Assembly (NCBI RefSeq): GCF_000828635.1
Contig: NZ_AP012547.1
Coordinates: 1,612,001-1,676,000 of the forward strand
Origin: Sulfuritalea hydrogenivorans sk43H
GTDB lineage: Bacteria; Pseudomonadota; Gammaproteobacteria; Burkholderiales; Rhodocyclaceae
Length of the DNA: 64,000 nt
Direction of reading: 5' to 3'
Made by a program: the position numbers and the translations under genes. The notes below the pieces were generated by a model, which was given only the letters and a program-made list of their open reading frames with translations, had not been told where the DNA came from and made no database searches. Below are positions 1-9,033 of the stretch, in pieces (positions within the stretch are counted from its first letter, which is position 1; every line of letters starts with the position of its first letter).

Positions 1-24
1 GAGGCGGACGGCGGGCGGGCATGA
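1..24 (+). CDS. 3' tail of an unseen upstream phage gene
   Basis: The first 24 bases read as an open frame (Glu-Ala-Asp-Gly-Gly-Arg-Ala-stop) whose TGA at 22-24 overlaps the next gene's ATG at 21-23 in the ATGA arrangement used elsewhere in this phage block. Only seven codons are visible, so the product is unknown and the call rests on the overlap alone. Confidence 0.25.
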   Translation, partial: EADGGRA

Positions 25-476
25 CCATGCCGACGATCCGTGCCGCCAGCCATATCGACGTCGCCCGCATTGCTGAAATCGGCGCGGTGCTGCACGCCGA
101 GTCGCCCAGGTTCTCCCGGCTGAACCTCTCGACTCCCAAGCTGATGCAGCTCTTCCTGATGCTGATCGAGTCGCCCGATGGCCTGCTGCTGGTAGCTGAT
201 CGCGCTGGCGCCGTGGTCGGCGGCATGGCTGGCGTCGTGACACCACACTGGTTTTCTGACGATCTGGTCTCGAACGACTACGGCGTTTTCCTTCTACCCG
301 ATCAGCGGGGCGGCATGACGGCCGCGCGCCTGGTGCGGGGATACATCGAGTGGGCCAAGGCCAAGGGGGCAAAGATGATTCAGCTCGGCATTTCAACAGG
401 GGTTCAGACCGAGGAAACGGTCTCGCTCTATCGGGCATTGGGCCTCAAACAGTTTTCAGTCGGATTCGAGGGGTAA
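21..476 (+). CDS. GNAT-family N-acetyltransferase (phage morphogenesis region)
   Basis: A 151-residue protein with the GNAT layout: an N-terminal strand and helix (TIRAASHIDVARIAEIG), a central beta strand pair ending GGMAGVV, then the acetyl-CoA loop region (LLPDQRGGMTAARLVRGYIEWAK) followed by a last strand (AKMIQLGIS) and ETVSLYRALGL. The acetyl acceptor is unknown. Single GNAT genes just before the internal virion protein genes are common in podovirus genomes, which fits the next four genes. ATG at 21 is used here; ATG at 27 is an equally possible start. Phage origin is inferred from neighbours. Confidence 0.75.
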   Translation: MTMPTIRAASHIDVARIAEIGAVLHAESPRFSRLNLSTPKLMQLFLMLIESPDGLLLVADRAGAVVGGMAGVVTPHWFSDDLVSNDYGVFLLPDQRGGMTAARLVRGYIEWAKAKGAKMIQLGISTGVQTEETVSLYRALGLKQFSVGFEG

Positions 477-479
477 GCC

Positions 480-1106
480 ATGTGCACAGGTATGGAACCG
501 CTTTTGTTTGGGTCGGCGGCAACAACAACGGCGGCAGCGACCACTGGATTGATCGGCACGGCCGGGGCGTTCTCTTTGGCTCCGGCGCTAATGACCGCCG
601 GAACTGTGCTTTCGATTGGGGGGCAGATCAATCAAGGACAGCAGCAGAGGGAAATGTACAACACCCAGGCGCAGCAGAGCATCAACGATGCCGCCTACCG
701 TGCCGATGCCGCCAAGTCCCAGGCCGAGAAGATTCGCAAAGCGGGAAGGGCGCAAGTCGGCGAGGCGAATGCGTCGCTCGCGGCGTCCGGCGTCAGGCTC
801 GGCGAGGGCACGCCGCTGGAAGTTCAGAAGACCATCACGCAGAACTCCGAGGAAGACGCGCTGTCGGCGATCTTGAGCGGCCAACGTGCTACGGCTGCGG
901 CGCAGCAGGAGGCACAACTGCTCGGTAAGGCCGGTGACAACGCCGTTGCGAACTCCTACACCAAGGCGGTAGGCACTGTGCTCCAAAGCGGCGCAACGGT
1001 GATGGGTGGCTGGAAGAGATCGGGTTTGGCCCGCGGGTACGACGGCACGTACTCCGCCTCCGGCCCGTTCAACTCTCGCACCTACGATAAGCAAATCTGG
1101 GACTGA
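480..1106 (+). CDS. phage internal core protein, T7 gp14-like
   Basis: A 208-residue Ala/Gly-rich protein. It opens with a hydrophobic glycine-rich segment (about residues 9-50) that could insert into a membrane, followed by a long Gln/Ala-rich helical region (INQGQQQREMYNTQAQQS) and the pattern LAASGVRLGEGTPLEV seen in phage internal virion protein B families. T7 gp14 forms part of the core that is ejected ahead of the DNA and opens the outer membrane. The gene lies 3 bp after the GNAT gene and 3 bp before a large virion protein gene, the usual podovirus order. Similarity is judged by pattern only. Confidence 0.65.
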   Translation: MCTGMEPLLFGSAATTTAAATTGLIGTAGAFSLAPALMTAGTVLSIGGQINQGQQQREMYNTQAQQSINDAAYRADAAKSQAEKIRKAGRAQVGEANASLAASGVRLGEGTPLEVQKTITQNSEEDALSAILSGQRATAAAQQEAQLLGKAGDNAVANSYTKAVGTVLQSGATVMGGWKRSGLARGYDGTYSASGPFNSRTYDKQIWD

Positions 1107-1109
1107 TCT

Positions 1110-3167
1110 ATGGCTCGCATCCCCCTTGGCAATTTCGGAACTGTCATCGCGAATCCCGCCCCCAAGGTGGGAATTCCTGCCGCCGCTTTCGACACTGGGG
1201 GCGCCGCCCTTCAGAAGCTCGGCGAGACCGGCATGCAGGTAGCCACAGACTTGCTGAATGAACAGCAACGCCAAAAGGAAGAGGAGGACCGCTCGCACGC
1301 GACGGTCGCCGTCATCACCCACCAGTCGGCGGCGCAGGATGCTCTGGATGGTGTGAAGGAACAGATCGCCACCGGGGAGATCACGCGCGACAAGGCTCCG
1401 CAAACGTTTTCCAGCGCCATGAGTGAGGTCAGGACGAAAAGTATGTCCGGTGTCCCTGAATGGCTGCGCGCACAGGCCGGCATCCGCTTCGAGGGCGTCG
1501 AGCAGCGCGCGATGATCGGCCTGAATCATTTGCTCGAAGGGCAGCGCCGCCAGGAACTGGCCGGTAACCTCGAATTTATCCGCGACACGATGGCGAAAGA
1601 TGCCGGGCGGCCTGGCGCAGACATCGATACGATCAATAACGAATTCGAGCAGGCGGCGAAGGCGCTCGGACCTCAGGCCGGCATTGCCGCCGACAAGGTC
1701 GGCAAGTTGGTGCAGGACTTCAGGGATGGCAACTGGTTCAACCAGGCGAAGATCAGAGCGACTGTATCCCGAAGCAACCTCGACGACCTGACGGCGATGG
1801 AGCGTGATCTGAAGAGCGGCGACGGTTTCTACATGAGCCGCCTCAATGCGGATAAACGGGCAGTGCTGCTGGCGACGGTAGCGGCGCATCGGCTTAGCCT
1901 GGAGAGCAAAGTTCAACATCTGTCCGATCGCAGGGAAGCCGCGGCAGAGCGAACCATCGCCAAGATCGACCAGCAGATCGCCTCCGGTGTTCCGGCCACG
2001 CCTGACATGTGGGTGCAATGGGAGACTGATACGCGGGGCACAGAACAGTCTGAGGCCTTCCGCGATCGGATAAAGTCAGAAGAAGAGGTACAGCGCCTGC
2101 TACGTGAGCCGCTGGAAAAGCAGGCGACCTTCATCCGGGAGCGTGAGGCGGCCATGCTCAACGACGGCGGCACGCTGCGCGACAAAGCCAACGTCGACCG
2201 CCTGAAGCGGGTGCTCGAGAACAGCCGCAAACAGCTCCAGGAGGCGCCCCTGCTGTTCGCCCAGAATCGCACAGGCGACGTTGTGAAGCCCCTCGACCTC
2301 GGCATGCTGCTCGATCCCGCCCAGGGCAAAGAGGTCGCCGGCCTGATCGGCGAGCGCGTGGCGACGGTGGCGGCGCTGCGCAGCCAATACGGTGACACGG
2401 TAAAGGCTCGTGTCCTGCTCCCCAACGAGGCGGATGCCCTGACCAAAACCCTCGACAAGCTAGCCCCGGACCAGCAGGTCGAAATTTTCCGCGCAATGCG
2501 CCTGGCGATCGGCGACGACACCGCCTATCAGGGAACGCTTGTCCAGATCGCCCCGGATTCCCCGGTCAGGGCGCTGGCCGGGTCGCTGGCGGCCCGCGGT
2601 GCCGACTACGTGCAGCCGCACGTGTTCAGCCCAGACGAGAGCATCACGGCGCGCCAGACGGCGCAGCTCGCTCTGCTCGGCGAATCGCTGCTGAACCCGA
2701 CGAAGGGACAGAAGGCGCAGGATGGGAAGATGAACACCTGGATCATGCCGAAGAAGGCCGACATGCTGCGGCGCTTCAACGACAAGGTGGGCGACACCTT
2801 CGCCGGCACGCCCCAGGCGATGGACGCACAGTTCGAACTGGTGCAGGCGACCTATGCCGGCCTGTTGGCGAGCCGCGGCGGTACCAAGAATCCAGAGATC
2901 GTAGATACCGCCGTCTTCGAGCAGGCGATCGAGCGCACCACGCCGGTGATGAAGCAGGGCGGGGCATCCTTCCTAAAGCCCATCGTCGGCATGAGTGACG
3001 AGCAGTTCCGCGAGAAACTGCGCGCCGCGCTGCCCGAAGAGTTGCGCCCGCAGTACGACAGGCTGCCGTTGCGCAATGTTCGCAGCAATCAGTACGTGAT
3101 TCTGAACGGCGCCCGGCCGCTGACGGACAAGGCCGGAACCCCGTTGATCGTGACGGTGAAGCCTTGA
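1110..3167 (+). CDS. large phage internal/ejection protein (gp15-position)
   Basis: A 685-residue protein in the position that gp15 takes in T7-like phages. The start has the motif RIPLGNFGTVIANPAPKVG, a proline/glycine opening common in phage ejection proteins. It continues into long charged helical stretches rich in Gln, Glu and Arg (for example NEQQRQKEEEDRSHA around residues 50-65 and LSDRREAAAERTIAKIDQQI around 270-290). No enzyme motif is visible. The stop overlaps the next gene's TTG start (TTGA at 3164-3167), so the two are translationally coupled. The role in DNA ejection is inferred from size, composition and order. Confidence 0.6.
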   Translation: MARIPLGNFGTVIANPAPKVGIPAAAFDTGGAALQKLGETGMQVATDLLNEQQRQKEEEDRSHATVAVITHQSAAQDALDGVKEQIATGEITRDKAPQTFSSAMSEVRTKSMSGVPEWLRAQAGIRFEGVEQRAMIGLNHLLEGQRRQELAGNLEFIRDTMAKDAGRPGADIDTINNEFEQAAKALGPQAGIAADKVGKLVQDFRDGNWFNQAKIRATVSRSNLDDLTAMERDLKSGDGFYMSRLNADKRAVLLATVAAHRLSLESKVQHLSDRREAAAERTIAKIDQQIASGVPATPDMWVQWETDTRGTEQSEAFRDRIKSEEEVQRLLREPLEKQATFIREREAAMLNDGGTLRDKANVDRLKRVLENSRKQLQEAPLLFAQNRTGDVVKPLDLGMLLDPAQGKEVAGLIGERVATVAALRSQYGDTVKARVLLPNEADALTKTLDKLAPDQQVEIFRAMRLAIGDDTAYQGTLVQIAPDSPVRALAGSLAARGADYVQPHVFSPDESITARQTAQLALLGESLLNPTKGQKAQDGKMNTWIMPKKADMLRRFNDKVGDTFAGTPQAMDAQFELVQATYAGLLASRGGTKNPEIVDTAVFEQAIERTTPVMKQGGASFLKPIVGMSDEQFREKLRAALPEELRPQYDRLPLRNVRSNQYVILNGARPLTDKAGTPLIVTVKP

Positions 3168-5383
3168 GCGCCTTCGATCTCGTCACTGGCGAAGCCGATG
3201 CCCGCCTGCGCGACATGATGCGCCAGCCCGAGCCGGGGCCGGGAGCCTTCGCCAATTTCTGGGGCGCAGCCGGAAATGCCCTGATGGCCGCCCCGCTCGA
3301 AGTCGGCCGGGCGCTTTCACCAGCACTCGATGCCTACGGCAAGGCCGCCGCCTTCCGCGACGCACCGATGGCGACCGTGCTCGGCGGCCAGCCGGTACCG
3401 GACCTGGACAAGCTGAAGCGCGAGACGGTCGATCGCATCGGCGAAAACGACCTGCGGCACCAGATCACCCCGGAGCTGAACCGACTGACGCCCGATCCGC
3501 GCGTCACCGGCACGGCCTCCCAGTTGGTCTTCGGCTTCGGCAAGACCGCCAGCAAGGCCGTCGGGTATTCGATGCTCGGCGGGCCCCTGCCCGGGGCGGC
3601 GATGTTCGGCCTCGACGAGGGCGCCAACGAGACCATGCGTCTCGAAGACAAGGGCGTGGACACTGGCACGGCGATCAAGGCCGGGGCCGTTCATGGCGTC
3701 GCCTCGGCCGTGTCGGCGGCCCTGCCAGTGGCCGGCAAGACCAAACTGCAGACCGCGGGCATCGTCGTCGCCGGCGGCCCCGCGGCCTACGTTGCCGAGC
3801 AGGCCTCCATCCGCGAGATCGTGCGAGCTGCCCAGTACGACCGCATCGCCGAAGACTACAAACCGTTCGACCCCATGGGGCTGATCGTTTCGACGGCAGC
3901 GCCGGCGGCCTTTGGAGTTGGCGCGCATGCCTTGCGATCGCTCAAAGGGGAGCCGCGCGGGATCCGCAACAACAATCCCGGCAACCTCGTGAAGTCAGAC
4001 ATCCCATGGGACGGCAAGGTCGCCGGCGCAGAATCCCGCTTCGAAGTCTTCTCCACGCCCGAGCAGGGCATCGCGGCGATGGCGCGCAACCTGATCAGCT
4101 ATCAGGATCGACACGGTCTCGACACGGTTCAAGACATCATTGGTCGTTGGTCCCCGCCGGACGAGAACAAGACCGGCGTCTATGTCGCAACCGTAGCGAG
4201 GGAACTCGCCGTCAAGGCGACGGACAGGCTCAACCTCAACGACGAGGGAACCTTAACGAGACTGACCCAGGCCATCGTCCGCCACGAGAACGGCAAACAA
4301 CCCTATAGTGGTGCACAGATCGCCGCCGGCGTGAAGGCCGCGATCGAGGGCCGCGCCATCCGCCCAACGGTTGAGCAGATCGACGCTGCGCGGGTGGCGA
4401 ACCTGGCCGCACATGCCGATGGCAGCAGCCTAAGTGCCGCCGGAGACATCACCGCCGCGAACGCGCACATCCGCGCCATGGATGAAGCGGCACGGCTGAT
4501 GGATCGTGGCGACCCGGTGCGGGTGGCTGACCTGGTGCGGATCGAGAAGACGAAGCTCGACGAAGCCTATAGCCGCGTCCTCGGCGATCACCGGGGGCCG
4601 GCGGATGATCCGCTGGTCATGATCAGGCCTGACGATATCGAGGCCGTCGCCATGGCCCGCGGCGGATGGAAGGGTCTGGGCGACGTGGAAGTGAAGGGAC
4701 AGGGCTTCGGCTTGGTGAAGTTTCTCTGGCGCCATGGCGAGGCTTCGAACAAGCTGCCTGAGTCTCAGGTGACGCGTGGCGACATCACCGCTTTTCCCGA
4801 GGTGGTGCGCAACTTCGATCCGACGCCAATTCCGCGCAAGGATGGATCCAGCTACCGCGAGTGGCGCGTAGAGCTGCCTGATGCGGCCGGCCGGATGCGC
4901 CAGATCGTCTTCGTGGACAAGCCGATGGATGGTGACCAACCGCGCCACGTCGTGTCGACCTACGTGCAGGAGCCGAAGCGGCCAGGGTCGCGCGCCCAGC
5001 TCTCGAAAAGGAAGACCGACTGGAGTCCTGAATCTCCCGGCAAGTGGTCTGACACTCGCGCCGGGGATACTCAACCCGGCGTGTTGCACCGGGCCGGACA
5101 GGATCAGCCGGTCGATCCGAGTATAGCAGCCGCGCAGCAGGCAACTAAGGATGGTCTGCGACGCAGTGCCGAGGTTGCCGACACCCCGGAGCAGCGAGCC
5201 GCCTACCAGGCCTTGGCCGACGATCCCGGCAAACTGCTTCCTACCGGCGAACTCGACGCCAGCGGCCGGCCCATCCTCCGCACCGCAGCCGACTTGCTTG
5301 CTGAGGCCGATGCGCACCAGATCGTCGCCGACGAGGAAACACGCGGCATTTCGGCGGCTATCACCTGTTTTCTGAGAGGTTGA
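3164..5383 (+). CDS. phage virion protein with RNNNPGN muramidase-like domain
   Basis: A 739-residue protein. An amphipathic N-terminal half with a glycine/alanine-rich segment (about residues 120-250) is followed by a domain beginning GIRNNNPGNLVKSD (about residue 267) and running to IVRHENGKQPY (about 380). This RNNNPGN domain is typical of virion-borne peptidoglycan-acting proteins and may help to cross the cell wall at entry. The rest (380-739) has no motif I recognise. The TTG start at 3164 overlaps the previous stop and is the only start giving the coupled arrangement. Whether the domain is catalytically active cannot be told from sequence alone. Confidence 0.6.
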   Translation: MSAFDLVTGEADARLRDMMRQPEPGPGAFANFWGAAGNALMAAPLEVGRALSPALDAYGKAAAFRDAPMATVLGGQPVPDLDKLKRETVDRIGENDLRHQITPELNRLTPDPRVTGTASQLVFGFGKTASKAVGYSMLGGPLPGAAMFGLDEGANETMRLEDKGVDTGTAIKAGAVHGVASAVSAALPVAGKTKLQTAGIVVAGGPAAYVAEQASIREIVRAAQYDRIAEDYKPFDPMGLIVSTAAPAAFGVGAHALRSLKGEPRGIRNNNPGNLVKSDIPWDGKVAGAESRFEVFSTPEQGIAAMARNLISYQDRHGLDTVQDIIGRWSPPDENKTGVYVATVARELAVKATDRLNLNDEGTLTRLTQAIVRHENGKQPYSGAQIAAGVKAAIEGRAIRPTVEQIDAARVANLAAHADGSSLSAAGDITAANAHIRAMDEAARLMDRGDPVRVADLVRIEKTKLDEAYSRVLGDHRGPADDPLVMIRPDDIEAVAMARGGWKGLGDVEVKGQGFGLVKFLWRHGEASNKLPESQVTRGDITAFPEVVRNFDPTPIPRKDGSSYREWRVELPDAAGRMRQIVFVDKPMDGDQPRHVVSTYVQEPKRPGSRAQLSKRKTDWSPESPGKWSDTRAGDTQPGVLHRAGQDQPVDPSIAAAQQATKDGLRRSAEVADTPEQRAAYQALADDPGKLLPTGELDASGRPILRTAADLLAEADAHQIVADEETRGISAAITCFLRG

Positions 5384-5387
5384 GACC

Positions 5388-7856
5388 ATGAGACCGGAAT
5401 GCATCAATGCCGTGCAGCAGGCTATCGGCCGCACGCTGAACCAACAGGAAATCCAGGGCATCGAAGACCGCATCAAGGCGATGTTCCCGGCAGCGCGCCG
5501 TACCCTGCAGGAGTCCGGCGAGGCCATCACGTCATCCTCGATGCTGACCAAGGCTGGGGAACTGGCCGCCGACCAGTTGCGCCGGGAAGCGGCCACGCTG
5601 AAGCAGAGGGTAGCCCTGACCGTCAAGGCGCATGACCGCATTGCCGGCTTCATCGACCGGGCGCAGACGAAGGGGCGCAAGGCCTACGACGGGCTGGGCG
5701 ACGCCATCCACGACGCCGACATCTACGCGACCGGCACGGCGCGCTACTTCTTCTCGCAGCTGACGGATACCATCCGCGCCGCTCAGCCGCGCCTGCTCGG
5801 CATGCTGGAGAACCCTGCCGCAGTGCGTGACCTGGTGTTCGAGATGTTCGGCCACGACACGGGCAACCCAATCGCGCAGGCAGGTGCGAAAGCCTGGCGC
5901 GAAGTGTCAGAGGCCATGCGGCAGAGCTTCAATGCCGCCGGCGGAATGATCCGTCACCTGGAGAACTGGAACCTGCCGCAGCCGCACGATGCACTGCGCG
6001 TGCGCGAGGCTGGCGTCGAGAAGTGGGTGCGGTCCATCCTGCCGCTGATCGACCGCGAGCGGTATGTGCACCCCGACGGCAGGCTCTTCAATGACGCCGA
6101 GTTGGGGGACTTCTTCGCCCATGCCTGGGAAACGATCCAGAGCGACGGCCTCAACAAGCTGGAGCCCGGCGTCCTGTCAGGCCACAGTGCGCGCGCAAAC
6201 CGGCATGCCGACGGGCGCCAGATCCACTTCAAGGGGCCAGAAGAGTATCTGGCCTACCACTCCGATTTCGGCCGCGGAAACATCTTCGACGCGCTCCAAG
6301 GGCACGTCAGCGTCATGGCGCGCGACATCGCCCTGCTGGAGACCTGGGGGCCGAATCCAGAACATCTGTTCCGCTATTTCCACGACGTGGCGGCGAAGGA
6401 TGGCAAGCCGGATCGCATCTGGCATGGCGTGCTGCCGGTGACGACGCGGCAGCTCTGGGACAATCTGTCCGGAAAGGTGGCCCAGATGGGCGAGTATGCC
6501 AAGCTCGGCGAGATCGCTCAGGGCGTGCGAAACATCGAGGTGATGGGCAAGCTCGGCAAGGCTATGCTCAGCTCCACCAACGACGTGCAGACTTTCCTAA
6601 CGACGCTGCACTACAACCGCCTGCCATTCTTCGACGGCCTGACCAACTTCGTACGCGCCTTCGGTGACGATGCGGCCGAGTATGCGAACCGGGCCGGCTT
6701 GGTGGCCGACTCGGTCATTGCCGACATGAACCGCTGGGGCGAGAACAATGTCGGTCGTGGCTGGACCGCGCGTCTGGCGAACGCCACCATGAAGGCGTCG
6801 CTGCTGACGGCCTGGACGGATGCTATCCGCCGGGCCTTCTCGCTGACTATGATGGGCGGCATGGGCAAGATCACACGCTTGGAGTGGTCGGCGCTCGATG
6901 CCGGCGACCGCTACCGGATGGCGGCCAAGGGCATCACGGAAGCCGACTGGAGCATCTACCGCATGGCACAGCTCGAGGACTGGCGGGGGAGCCGGATGCT
7001 CACGCCGGAGTCTATCAAGGCGGTTCCGCTTGCCGATCTGGAGGCGGCCGGGTTCCAACTCGGCGACCGCAATAAGGCGATTTCCCGCCTCCTGGGCGCG
7101 ATCATCGACGAGTCGGAATATGCCTCCCTTGGTCAGGACATCTACACTCGTGCGCAGCTCAACCGCGGCCTGCAGAAGGGCACGATCGAGGGCGAACTGG
7201 CGCGCAGCGTGGCCCTGTTCAAGGGCTTCCCCTTTGCTATGGTGTCGCGGCACTGGATGCGGGCCCTGGAGGCCAACGAGGCGGGGAATTCGCGCATCGG
7301 CTATGGAGCGTCGCTGGCGCTGGGCCTGACGCTGTTCGGCTCCCTTTCGCTCGATCTGAAGGACGTGCAGTCCGGCAAGGATCCGCGCGACAAGACCGAC
7401 CCGCGTTTCTGGTTCCAGGCCTTCGCTCAGGGAGGGGGCGCCTCGATCTTCGGCGACCTGCTCTATGCCGGGCTCTCGGGGCATGGGCGTGGCGGCCAGA
7501 GCGGTGCGGCGACGCTCGCCTCAGCGATCGCCGGCCCTGTGGTCGGCGATGCCTACGAGCTCGCCGGCGATCTGATCCTGGAGAATATTCGCCAAGCGAA
7601 GGAAGGGAGGGACACCCATGCCGGCGCCGAGGCGCTGCGCTTCGGTCTCGGACACGCGCCGCTGATCAACGTCTGGTACATCCGCGCCGCACTCGATCAT
7701 GCCTTCCTGCATCAGGCGCAGGAATTCCTGTCTCCGAACTATTTGGGACGGATGCAGGATCGCGTCTATCGCGACTACGGGCAGGACTTCTACTGGAGGC
7801 CGGGTCAGACTCTTCCCGACCGGGCTCCGCGGCTCGAAGCAATGGCGGGACGCTGA
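5388..7856 (+). CDS. largest phage internal/ejection protein (gp16-position)
   Basis: An 822-residue protein starting 4 bp after the RNNNPGN-domain protein. The N-terminus (INAVQQAIGRTLNQQEIQGI) and the following helical stretch resemble the N-termini of large podovirus internal proteins. The centre is mixed helical, and the C-terminal third has alternating hydrophobic and charged segments (AAFGLTL-like stretch around 640-660). I see no polymerase, protease or lyase motif. Size, order and co-orientation with the three preceding genes place it in the ejection apparatus, probably as the longest component of the trans-envelope tube. The function is inferred. Confidence 0.55.
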   Translation: MRPECINAVQQAIGRTLNQQEIQGIEDRIKAMFPAARRTLQESGEAITSSSMLTKAGELAADQLRREAATLKQRVALTVKAHDRIAGFIDRAQTKGRKAYDGLGDAIHDADIYATGTARYFFSQLTDTIRAAQPRLLGMLENPAAVRDLVFEMFGHDTGNPIAQAGAKAWREVSEAMRQSFNAAGGMIRHLENWNLPQPHDALRVREAGVEKWVRSILPLIDRERYVHPDGRLFNDAELGDFFAHAWETIQSDGLNKLEPGVLSGHSARANRHADGRQIHFKGPEEYLAYHSDFGRGNIFDALQGHVSVMARDIALLETWGPNPEHLFRYFHDVAAKDGKPDRIWHGVLPVTTRQLWDNLSGKVAQMGEYAKLGEIAQGVRNIEVMGKLGKAMLSSTNDVQTFLTTLHYNRLPFFDGLTNFVRAFGDDAAEYANRAGLVADSVIADMNRWGENNVGRGWTARLANATMKASLLTAWTDAIRRAFSLTMMGGMGKITRLEWSALDAGDRYRMAAKGITEADWSIYRMAQLEDWRGSRMLTPESIKAVPLADLEAAGFQLGDRNKAISRLLGAIIDESEYASLGQDIYTRAQLNRGLQKGTIEGELARSVALFKGFPFAMVSRHWMRALEANEAGNSRIGYGASLALGLTLFGSLSLDLKDVQSGKDPRDKTDPRFWFQAFAQGGGASIFGDLLYAGLSGHGRGGQSGAATLASAIAGPVVGDAYELAGDLILENIRQAKEGRDTHAGAEALRFGLGHAPLINVWYIRAALDHAFLHQAQEFLSPNYLGRMQDRVYRDYGQDFYWRPGQTLPDRAPRLEAMAGR

Positions 7857-7858
7857 TC

Positions 7859-8098
7859 GTGCCCAAGCGCATCACCCTTGACGAGTTCATGCACCTGCCA
7901 GTCGGCGACGAACGCCGCGAGCGGTTCGGCGACCTCGCTGCTGCCGACCAGCTAGCCTTCGTGCGAGCTGCAGATTCTGTCGAGCTGATTCTGGGCGGCT
8001 ACCCGTCGGAGTCGCGAATTCTCTTTTCTCACGAACAGGCGTCGCGGTCTGATCTGGCACCCGATCAGAACGATCGAAGCCATCGAACCCTTCACTGA
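7859..8098 (+). CDS. small hypothetical phage protein
   Basis: A 79-residue ORF with a GTG start 2 bp after the large ejection protein stop. It begins PKRITLDEFMHLPVGDERRERFGDLAAADQ and has no recognisable domain. Tight spacing and strand support it as a real gene of the phage late operon. It ends 17 bp before the PC4-like gene. Confidence 0.5.
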   Translation: MPKRITLDEFMHLPVGDERRERFGDLAAADQLAFVRAADSVELILGGYPSESRILFSHEQASRSDLAPDQNDRSHRTLH

Positions 8099-8115
8099 TG
8101 TAGGGTTAACGAAGC

Positions 8116-8322
8116 ATGGAACGCACTGTAGGAGCGATTCGAAAGAGCGAAAGCGCCGAGGTGAGAGTGTCCCGCGGCATCTGGAAGGGTCGCCCCGTCG
8201 TCGACGTCCGGGTCTGGTATGTCCCGGCCAGCGGCGGTGACTATGTACCGAGCCGCAAAGGGCTGACCATCGACGCAGGCAAACTGCCTGAGTTGGTCGC
8301 CTTACTCTCTGAGGCTGTCTGA
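8116..8322 (+). CDS. PC4/p15-like transcriptional coactivator domain protein
   Basis: A 68-residue protein matching the PC4/p15 (YdbC-like) single-stranded-DNA-binding fold pattern: VRVSRGIWKGRPVVDVRVWY, then YVPSRKGLTID, then a terminal helix (LPELVALLSEAV). In this family a beta sheet binds single-stranded DNA and helix 2 mediates dimers. Bacterial and phage members are small and act in transcription or replication. Here it lies between ejection genes and the prophage end, so a host-takeover or lysogeny role is possible but not shown. The last base of its TGA stop is shared with the next gene's ATG (8322). Confidence 0.65.
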   Translation: MERTVGAIRKSESAEVRVSRGIWKGRPVVDVRVWYVPASGGDYVPSRKGLTIDAGKLPELVALLSEAV

Positions 8323-8594
8323 TGGATCGCAGCGCGGCGCTTCCTCGATGGGTGACCAGACTGATCAGGCGGGTCGCCAATGCCCGTGTGCCGCGAGATG
8401 GAGATTCCACGCTGGATGACTACCGCAAGGCCTACAGGCTGGAGAAGGCGCGGCTGTCGATCAAGGTAGCCGAATGGCTGGCCGCTGGATGCTCCATCGA
8501 TCGCGTCGAGCTACGTCTTCGAAACTTGCACGCGCCGGCGAGGAAGCTGGAGGCAATCCGAAAGCTCGCCGCCGCCATCAAGGGGGTGCAGTAA
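8322..8594 (+). CDS. small hypothetical phage protein, helical
   Basis: A 90-residue basic protein (RWVTRLIRRVANARVPRDG, then DDYRKAYRLEKARLSIKVAEWLAAG) with no family I recognise. It starts on the last base of the preceding stop. Its predicted helical, Arg/Lys-rich nature would suit nucleic-acid binding, which is inference only. Its end overlaps the open upstream part of the next frame. Confidence 0.45.
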   Translation: MDRSAALPRWVTRLIRRVANARVPRDGDSTLDDYRKAYRLEKARLSIKVAEWLAAGCSIDRVELRLRNLHAPARKLEAIRKLAAAIKGVQ

Positions 8595-8671
8595 TTTCCC
8601 GTTCGGGTGGGTTCTGCACTCTCCGCGCCTCGCAGGCGCGCGTTTTACATATAGACGAAGCCGACCTGCGA

Positions 8672-8893
8672 GTGAACTGGTTCCTCGTCATCGTCGAACT
8701 GTGCCGACGAGGCTTCACGCACAGCAGCATAGCGACGTCCGTCGGCACGCCCAAGAGCACCGTGCAGGGATGGAAGCAGGGGGCCGAGCCAAAGCATTGC
8801 GATGGCGAGAGGATGATCGCGCTCTGGTGCCAGGTGACCGGACTTGACCGCTCGGGGCTGCCGAAGATCAGCCGCTACGACTGGCGGGCGTGA
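8672..8893 (+). CDS. small HTH DNA-binding protein at the prophage end
   Basis: Starting from GTG 8672 this gives about 73 residues: NWFLVIVELCRRGFTHSSIATSVGTPKSTVQGWKQG. The segment SSIATSVGTPKSTVQGWKQG is a clear helix-turn-helix of the phage antiterminator/repressor-like type. The frame is open upstream to an ATG at 8474, but that part overlaps the previous gene and lacks conserved features, so I prefer GTG 8672, where the conserved part starts. It could control lysogeny or late transcription. The exact start is uncertain. Confidence 0.55.
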   Translation: MNWFLVIVELCRRGFTHSSIATSVGTPKSTVQGWKQGAEPKHCDGERMIALWCQVTGLDRSGLPKISRYDWRA

Positions 8894-8912
8894 TGGTCGA
8901 TCCATGGGATAG

Positions 8913-8956
8913 AATGCCCCAACAATGCGACTTAGATGGGGGCACATTTGGGGGCA
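8913..8956. repeat. TGGGGGCA direct pair plus inverted partial copy
   Basis: TGGGGGCA occurs at 8937-8944 and again at 8949-8956 (12-bp period), and a related inverted copy (ATGCCCCA) lies near 8914-8921. The cluster falls in the 150-bp non-coding strip between the last phage gene and the tRNA-like attachment sequence. Clustered G-runs of this kind are often seen at ends of tRNA-integrated elements and could be integrase arm-type or excisionase sites. That role is inferred. Confidence 0.4.
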
Positions 8957-9010
8957 TCTTTTGATGTGCTGCTACGCCAATCAAGGCAGCGCAAGGCTTA
9001 ACGGCCGTTC

Positions 9011-9033
9011 TTCAAGTCCGGTTCCGGGCACCA
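9011..9033 (+). other. candidate phage attachment site: tRNA-Leu-like 3' end
   Basis: The 23 bases at 9011-9033 read as a tRNA 3' end: T-loop TTCAAGT, T-stem 3' strand CCGGT, acceptor strand TCCGGGC, discriminator A and CCA. The bases before the T-loop (CGTTC) do not pair with CCGGT, so this is a 3' fragment and not a whole tRNA. The acceptor strand fits a bacterial tRNA-Leu with GCCCGGA at its 5' end. It lies between the last phage gene and the host DUF1178 gene, as expected for the distal attachment site of a phage integrated into a tRNA gene left of this window. Confidence 0.6.
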
